Assembly (NCBI GenBank): GCA_902363665.1
Contig: CABJAW010000029.1
Span: 1 to 22,673, forward strand
Direction: 5' to 3'
Length of the DNA stretch: 22,673 bases
Source of the DNA: Lachnospiraceae bacterium
GTDB taxonomy: Bacteria; Bacillota; Clostridia; Lachnospirales; Lachnospiraceae
Shown: positions 19,611-22,673 of the stretch, piece after piece
Layout of the letters: each line of letters begins with the position of its first letter
Position numbering within the stretch: the first letter of the stretch is position 1
Notes under the pieces: generated by a model
Seen by the model: the letters and a program-made list of their open reading frames with translations, nothing else
Told to the model about the DNA's origin: nothing
The model's database searches: none
Made by a program: the position numbers and the translations under genes

Positions 19611-21401
19611 ATGAATTCGTATATCAAAAATTATCCGCGTCCGCAGCTGGTAAGACCGGCATGGACCGACCTGAATGGAACCTGGAAATTCCAGTTTGAC
19701 GATCACGATAAGGGCGAAACGGAAAGATGGTATGAAACGTTTCCGGAGAAAACGCTTCAGATCGAAGTGCCGTTTACGTATGAGACGAAATGCAGCGGAG
19801 TTGAAGACACGGCGCACCATGCGCAGGTGTGGTACAGCCGCAGCGTGGAGCTGACGGAAGAAAAACGGAAAGGAAAGAAGACGCTGATTCATTTTGAAGG
19901 CAGCGATTTCCTGACAAAGCTCTGGGTAAACGGTACTTATGTGGGCTGCCACAGAGGCGGCTATGCAAGATTTACCTTTGATATCACCCGGTATCTCCAC
20001 ACAGGAGCAAACGATCTGACTGTAAAGGTCGAGGATTCCTGCAGCATTGAGCAGCCGCGCGGAAAACAGCGCTGGGTGCCGGAGAATTTTGGCTGCTGGT
20101 ACGTACAGACGACCGGCATCTGGAAGACGGTATGGCTTGAGGCTGTGCCGGAGACATATCTGAAGGGAATGAAGCTGACACCGGATCTTTCGAACAATAC
20201 GATCCGCGCAGAGTATGAGACAAGCGCACTGGAAGAAGGCAATTGGGAGATCGAGACAGAAATCTGGTTTGGAGAGCAGAAGATCAACCGCTCCGTAAAA
20301 CCGGTGCACCGCGACCGTGTGCTGGATGTCATCAGTGTATATCGCCCGGATCTGGAGCCGTGGGGGGTATACCACTGGATGCCGGGTGCCCCGAATCTGT
20401 ACGATATGACAGTCCGCATCTTAAAGGACGGCATTGTTGTGGATGAGGCTGCCTCCTACTTCGGCATGCGCGATATCCGCATCGAGGCAGGCAATATCCT
20501 GCTGAACGGCAGGCCGCTTTATCAGAGGCTGATCCTCGACCAGGGCTACTGGGAGAATTCTCATCTGACCCCGCCGGATGAAGAAACACTGATCGATGAC
20601 ATCGATAAAATTCAATCTATGGGTTACAATGGGGTCCGTAAGCATATGAAAATCGAGGACGAGCGTTTCCTGTACTGGTGTGACAAAAAAGGATTGCTGG
20701 TATGGAGTGAGATGGCAGCGACGTATGAGTTCAGTGATCAGGCGGTGCAGGAATTTACGACAGAGTGGATGGAGATCGTCCGTCAGAATTACAGCCATCC
20801 GTCAATCATCACATGGACACCGTTTAATGAGTCCTGGGGTGTGCCAAAGATCAAGACTGATAAGCAGCAGCAGAAATTTACCGAGGCAATTTATTATCTG
20901 ACAAAAAGCATGGATGCAATGCGTCCGGTCATTGTCAACGACGGCTGGGAGCACACAGTCTCCGATATCATCACGCTGCATGATTATGAGGAGGCGGGAG
21001 AGGTATTTTTCAACCGCTACAATGGCAATCTCGAAAAGATGATGAGTTCTGAAATTTATCATTGCAAGGACAAATCATCAATGGCTGAGGGCTACGAATA
21101 CAAGGGACAGCCGATCATCATCAGCGAGTTTGGCGGTATCGCGTTCTCCGGCGGCGGAAAGGATGACTGGGGCTACGGCCACACCGTATCGACGCAGGAA
21201 GAATTCCTGGATCGTTTCGACAGGATCACGACCGCGATCAAGAAGCTGCCGTACGTGGTGGGCTACTGCTACACGCAGGTATCTGATGTACAGCAGGAGA
21301 TCAACGGACTGCTCGATGCGAACCATGCATACAAGCTTCCGACAGACAGGATTAAAGAAATCAACTGCAGAGAGGTCGGAATCCGGAGGATCGGGGACTG
21401 A
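19611..21401 (+). CDS. GH2 beta-glycosidase (beta-galactosidase/beta-glucuronidase type)
   Basis: This 596-residue protein has an N-terminal jelly-roll (RPQLVRPAWTDLNGTWKFQF...VWYSRSVEL), an immunoglobulin-like domain, and a TIM barrel from about 300. The acid/base Glu407 is in WTPFNESWG and the nucleophile Glu506 in PIIISEFGG, both canonical. The length matches short GH2 enzymes. There is no signal peptide, so it acts in the cytoplasm on imported sugar. It follows the permeases by 69 bp with SD agaaagga and is followed by a strong terminator, so it is the last gene of the ABC operon. Activity within GH2 cannot be assigned; the NxK motif expected for glucuronate specificity is not evident to me, so beta-galactosidase is somewhat favoured. 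Confidence 0.9.
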   Translation: MNSYIKNYPRPQLVRPAWTDLNGTWKFQFDDHDKGETERWYETFPEKTLQIEVPFTYETKCSGVEDTAHHAQVWYSRSVELTEEKRKGKKTLIHFEGSDFLTKLWVNGTYVGCHRGGYARFTFDITRYLHTGANDLTVKVEDSCSIEQPRGKQRWVPENFGCWYVQTTGIWKTVWLEAVPETYLKGMKLTPDLSNNTIRAEYETSALEEGNWEIETEIWFGEQKINRSVKPVHRDRVLDVISVYRPDLEPWGVYHWMPGAPNLYDMTVRILKDGIVVDEAASYFGMRDIRIEAGNILLNGRPLYQRLILDQGYWENSHLTPPDEETLIDDIDKIQSMGYNGVRKHMKIEDERFLYWCDKKGLLVWSEMAATYEFSDQAVQEFTTEWMEIVRQNYSHPSIITWTPFNESWGVPKIKTDKQQQKFTEAIYYLTKSMDAMRPVIVNDGWEHTVSDIITLHDYEEAGEVFFNRYNGNLEKMMSSEIYHCKDKSSMAEGYEYKGQPIIISEFGGIAFSGGGKDDWGYGHTVSTQEEFLDRFDRITTAIKKLPYVVGYCYTQVSDVQQEINGLLDANHAYKLPTDRIKEINCREVGIRRIGD

Positions 21402-21417
21402 GAATACGTTTATAACC

Positions 21418-21466
21418 ACGCGTAAAAGCAACCGTAAAAAATACGATTGCTTTTACGCGTATTTTT
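21418..21466 (+). terminator. Rho-independent terminator of the ABC/GH2 operon
   Basis: A perfect 14-bp stem, acgcgtaaaagcaa (21418-21431) and ttgcttttacgcgt (21447-21460), followed by five T (21462-21466). Confidence 0.93.
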
Positions 21467-21482
21467 GAATAACTGCGCGTCG
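21463..21482 (+). repeat. 20-bp direct repeat, left copy
   Basis: ttttgaataactgcgcgtcg, identical to 21868-21887. The two copies bracket a 385-bp segment containing stem-loops and a broken gene. Confidence 0.9.
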
Positions 21483-21504
21483 GAAAATGCTATTTTAACC
21501 GAGT

Positions 21505-21563
21505 CAAGCAAGTCCCCTGCTTCAATTGCGTGCAGCAATAAGCAATGGGTAGGGACTTGCTTG
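21505..21563. other. Stem-loop A (12-bp perfect outer stem)
   Basis: caagcaagtccc (21505-21516) pairs perfectly with gggacttgcttg (21552-21563). Inside, tgctt/aagca and attgc/gcaat form a second stem with loop gtgca. No T-tract follows. This is the first of three consecutive hairpins. Confidence 0.8.
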
Positions 21564-21593
21564 TATCATAGTGAGACAGGCTCACATATGATA
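21564..21593. other. Stem-loop B
   Basis: tatcata (21564-21570) pairs with tatgata (21587-21593), then tgag (21572-21575) with ctca (21581-21584), loop acagg. It starts at the base next to stem-loop A. Confidence 0.75.
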
Positions 21594-21601
21594 AAGGTTA
21601 T

Positions 21602-21642
21602 GAGCAAGTAGCGAAGCGGATTGCGAATATCCGCTTTGACTC
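21602..21642. repeat. Stem-loop C, dispersed hairpin element copy 2
   Basis: aagcggat (21614-21621) pairs with atccgctt (21629-21636) around a 7-nt loop. The whole element resembles 8358-8399 with compensatory stem changes. Confidence 0.7.
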
Positions 21643-21857
21643 GTACTTCCGATATTGGAAAAGAATCTGAGTTTGACAGAAGATGAAAGAATCGTCTATA
21701 AAAATCTGAGCAGGACGGTGCTGAAACCAATCAGCGAGATTGCGCCGTATGTTCCGTTTGGAAAATCAAAGACAGCACAGCTGTTGAAAAAATGGAACAA
21801 AAAGGTGTTATTATGATTGAGGGAAAAGGCAGAGGGACAAAATATATTATAAAATAA
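21640..21857 (+). pseudogene. Frameshifted C-terminal remnant, winged-helix of AlbA_2/RecG-like ATP-binding protein
   Basis: An open frame without a start reads LVLPILEKNLSLTEDERIVY, KNLSRTVLKPISEIAPYVPF and GKSKTAQLLKK, then stops at 21814-21816. The next frame gives EQKGVIMIEGKGRGTKYIIK and a stop at 21855-21857. Together they look like the C-terminal winged helix (recognition helix then GRGTKYxIK wing) of the AlbA_2/HATPase 'transcriptional regulator' family. The two halves join if the A6 tract at 21787-21792 had one more A, so a single-base deletion is the likely lesion. All upstream domains are missing. The family assignment rests on the C-terminus only. Confidence 0.6.
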
Positions 21858-21867
21858 ATGTCGGTAA

Positions 21868-21887
21868 TTTTGAATAACTGCGCGTCG
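21868..21887 (+). repeat. 20-bp direct repeat, right copy
   Basis: Identical to 21463-21482. This copy forms the left arm of the following terminator hairpin, whereas the left copy has lost that partner. Confidence 0.9.
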
Positions 21888-21931
21888 CATTCTCGTTACT
21901 TCAGTGATGAGTTAGACGCGCCAATTTTTTT
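21880..21931 (+). terminator. Second rho-independent terminator
   Basis: The outer stem gcgcgtc (21880-21886) pairs with gacgcgc (21915-21921). An inner hairpin ctcgttac/gtgatgag (21892-21911) has loop ttca. Seven T follow (21925-21931). Confidence 0.8.
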
Positions 21932-21957
21932 GTAAAACATCAGAACAAATGTTTACA
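21931..21957 (+). repeat. Left-end subterminal imperfect palindrome of the IS200/IS605 element
   Basis: tgtaaaacat (21931-21940) pairs with atgtttaca (21949-21957), leaving one bulged A and an 8-nt loop. A bulged subterminal hairpin is what TnpA of this family binds on the transferred strand. Confidence 0.65.
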
Positions 21958-21980
21958 TAAATGGATGCGTATGGTATAAT
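21952..21980 (+). promoter_or_regulatory. Promoter of IS200/IS605 tnpA
   Basis: TTTACA (21952-21957), 17-bp spacer, TATAAT (21975-21980). The -35 box is the right arm of the left-end palindrome. The predicted transcription start coincides with the ATG at 21987. Confidence 0.8.
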
Positions 21981-21986
21981 ACCTAT

Positions 21987-22481
21987 ATGGAAAAAGATAT
22001 TTTTAATATAAATCAAAATGAGCTTACGTATGGTAGAGGATATGTCTATTCCCTGCAGTACCATCTTGTATGGTGCACGAAATACAGAAAAAAGGTTTTA
22101 AAAGACGGAATCGATACAGAATGTAAAGAAATGTTACAGGATCTTGCAGAAGAATATAAATTTCAGATTCTGGCCATGGAGGTTATGCCGGACTATATTC
22201 ATCTGCTTGTAAATTGTAAGCCCCAGTTCTATATTTCCGATATGATAAAAATTATGAAAGGGAATCTTGCACGCCGGATGTTTCTGGTACATCCGGAATT
22301 AAAGAACGAACTGTGGGGCGGGCATCTGTGGAATCCGTCTTACTGTGCCATAACGGTCAGTGACAGGAGCAGGGAGCAGGTACTTGCCTATATCGAAGGG
22401 CAGAAGGGAAAAGAAAAAATTCTGATAAAAAATACAATTACTGACCGGAGGAAAAGAGATGCAGACAGTATCCAGCTATAG
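21987..22481 (+). CDS. tnpA: IS200/IS605 TnpA (Y1 HUH-type transposase) with altered HUH motif
   Basis: This 164-residue protein is recognisable as a Y1 transposase: YSLQYHLVWCTKYRKKVL near the N-terminus, WGGHLWNPSYC in the C-terminal half, and AYIEGQ containing the nucleophile Tyr135 and Gln139. The metal-binding motif normally PDHxHLL reads PDYIHLL, so the first His is Tyr70 and His72 is retained. The enzyme would normally cut and rejoin single-stranded IS ends. Loss of one metal ligand may weaken or abolish catalysis, although some lineages may tolerate it. The start ATG is only 6 bases after the -10 box, with no SD, implying leaderless translation. Confidence 0.88.
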   Translation: MEKDIFNINQNELTYGRGYVYSLQYHLVWCTKYRKKVLKDGIDTECKEMLQDLAEEYKFQILAMEVMPDYIHLLVNCKPQFYISDMIKIMKGNLARRMFLVHPELKNELWGGHLWNPSYCAITVSDRSREQVLAYIEGQKGKEKILIKNTITDRRKRDADSIQL

Positions 22482-22673
22482 TGTGGAATTACGAAAACAG
22501 AATATCCCGCTTTGCCAGACGCTGGGGATTTACCGTTCCGCTGTCTGTTATCTGACCGAAGTATATGGGAAAGCGTGGGAAGAGCTGTCTGTAATTCCGG
22601 ATGCAAAAAGGCGGTTTAATGTTGCAGAGCATCTGGTGCATACGACAAAAAAGAATTCCGCCCGCTTTGATTT
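22459..22673 (+). CDS. tnpB: IS200/IS605 TnpB-like protein, N-terminal part, cut by window edge
   Basis: The frame opens at ATG 22459 (SD ggagg, 22447-22451) and stays open to the window end, giving 71 residues. It overlaps the last 23 bases of tnpA, the normal arrangement in these elements. The residues (SYSVELRKQNIPLCQTLGIY, RSAVCYLTEVYGKAWEEL) fit the helical N-terminus of OrfB/TnpB-type proteins, but no RuvC motif is within the window. The functional state is therefore unknown. Confidence 0.7.
   Translation, partial: MQTVSSYSVELRKQNIPLCQTLGIYRSAVCYLTEVYGKAWEELSVIPDAKRRFNVAEHLVHTTKKNSARFD

Larger units (their letters stand above)
21931..22673 (+). mobile_element. IS200/IS605-family element, left part (continues beyond window)
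   Basis: It contains a left-end subterminal palindrome, tnpA and the beginning of tnpB in the same orientation, with tnpB overlapping tnpA. The exact left cleavage point should lie a few to about 20 bases before the palindrome and cannot be fixed. The right end is outside the window. Confidence 0.8.

Noticed and set aside
19521..20375. Reverse-strand 284-codon frame across the GH2 gene
   Set aside because: Antisense of conserved GH2 domains; no independent evidence.
21505..21593. CRISPR-like repeat or tRNA in the hairpin array
   Set aside because: The stems are not repeats of each other with spacers, and no cloverleaf or anticodon arm can be drawn.

Overview
The window looks like a chromosomal segment of a gut-type Clostridia, most likely Lachnospiraceae. 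It has Firmicutes-style Shine-Dalgarno sites and sigma-A promoters. It also carries an Agr-type cyclic peptide module, Tn1549/CTn-like conjugative-element genes, bacterial microcompartment (BMC) shell genes and sugar ABC transporter/glycosidase clusters. I make no species call.

Region 1 (1 to about 4305, + strand, visibly AT-richer than what follows) is the right end of an integrated mobile element, probably an ICE. It holds the last 55 codons of a GHKL histidine kinase, a 49-aa AgrD-like pre-peptide and AgrB, followed by two hairpin terminators. Then come a small sigma-like factor, an HTH protein, a SHOCT-type small protein and a large serine recombinase. The recombinase frame has no stop at the element end and runs about 180 codons antisense through the host gene eutP. 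Region 2 (4306-5784, - strand) is a tight operon of two EutS/PduU-like BMC shell proteins and EutP. It has a near-consensus promoter and a large hairpin leader, and the element sits at its 3' end.

Region 3 (5810-10786) holds a sialate O-acetylesterase-type esterase, a marR-tauE operon with a MarR-type operator, and an AAA-ATPase/PD-(D/E)XK protein whose nuclease Glu is replaced by Gly. Region 4 (10811-12414) is an IS607-family element. Its TnpA has lost the catalytic domain, but TnpB and the presumed omega-RNA region look intact. It lies directly upstream of a GH42 beta-galactosidase.

Region 5 (12427-21466) is a carbohydrate locus: GH42 beta-galactosidase, a convergent winged-helix regulator, an ABC transporter (binding protein and two permeases, no ATPase) and a GH2 beta-glycosidase, closed by a perfect 14-bp-stem terminator. 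The binding protein would capture a beta-linked oligosaccharide, the permeases import it, and GH42/GH2 hydrolyse it in the cytoplasm. The ATPase would be a shared MsmK-type protein encoded elsewhere. The regulator leader contains a 161-bp, almost fully dyad-symmetric sequence centred on a perfect operator-like palindrome.

Region 6 (21463-22673) is a scar-like region: 20-bp direct repeats bracket three consecutive stem-loops and a frameshifted gene remnant. A second terminator follows, then the left part of an IS200/IS605 element (tnpA and the start of tnpB).

The items most worth following up are the ICE-borne peptide-signalling module, the recombinase reading frame crossing the integration junction, the giant palindromic leader, the TnpB-only IS607 derivative with its predicted guide at the GH42 start, and the dispersed hairpin with compensatory changes (8358 and 21602).
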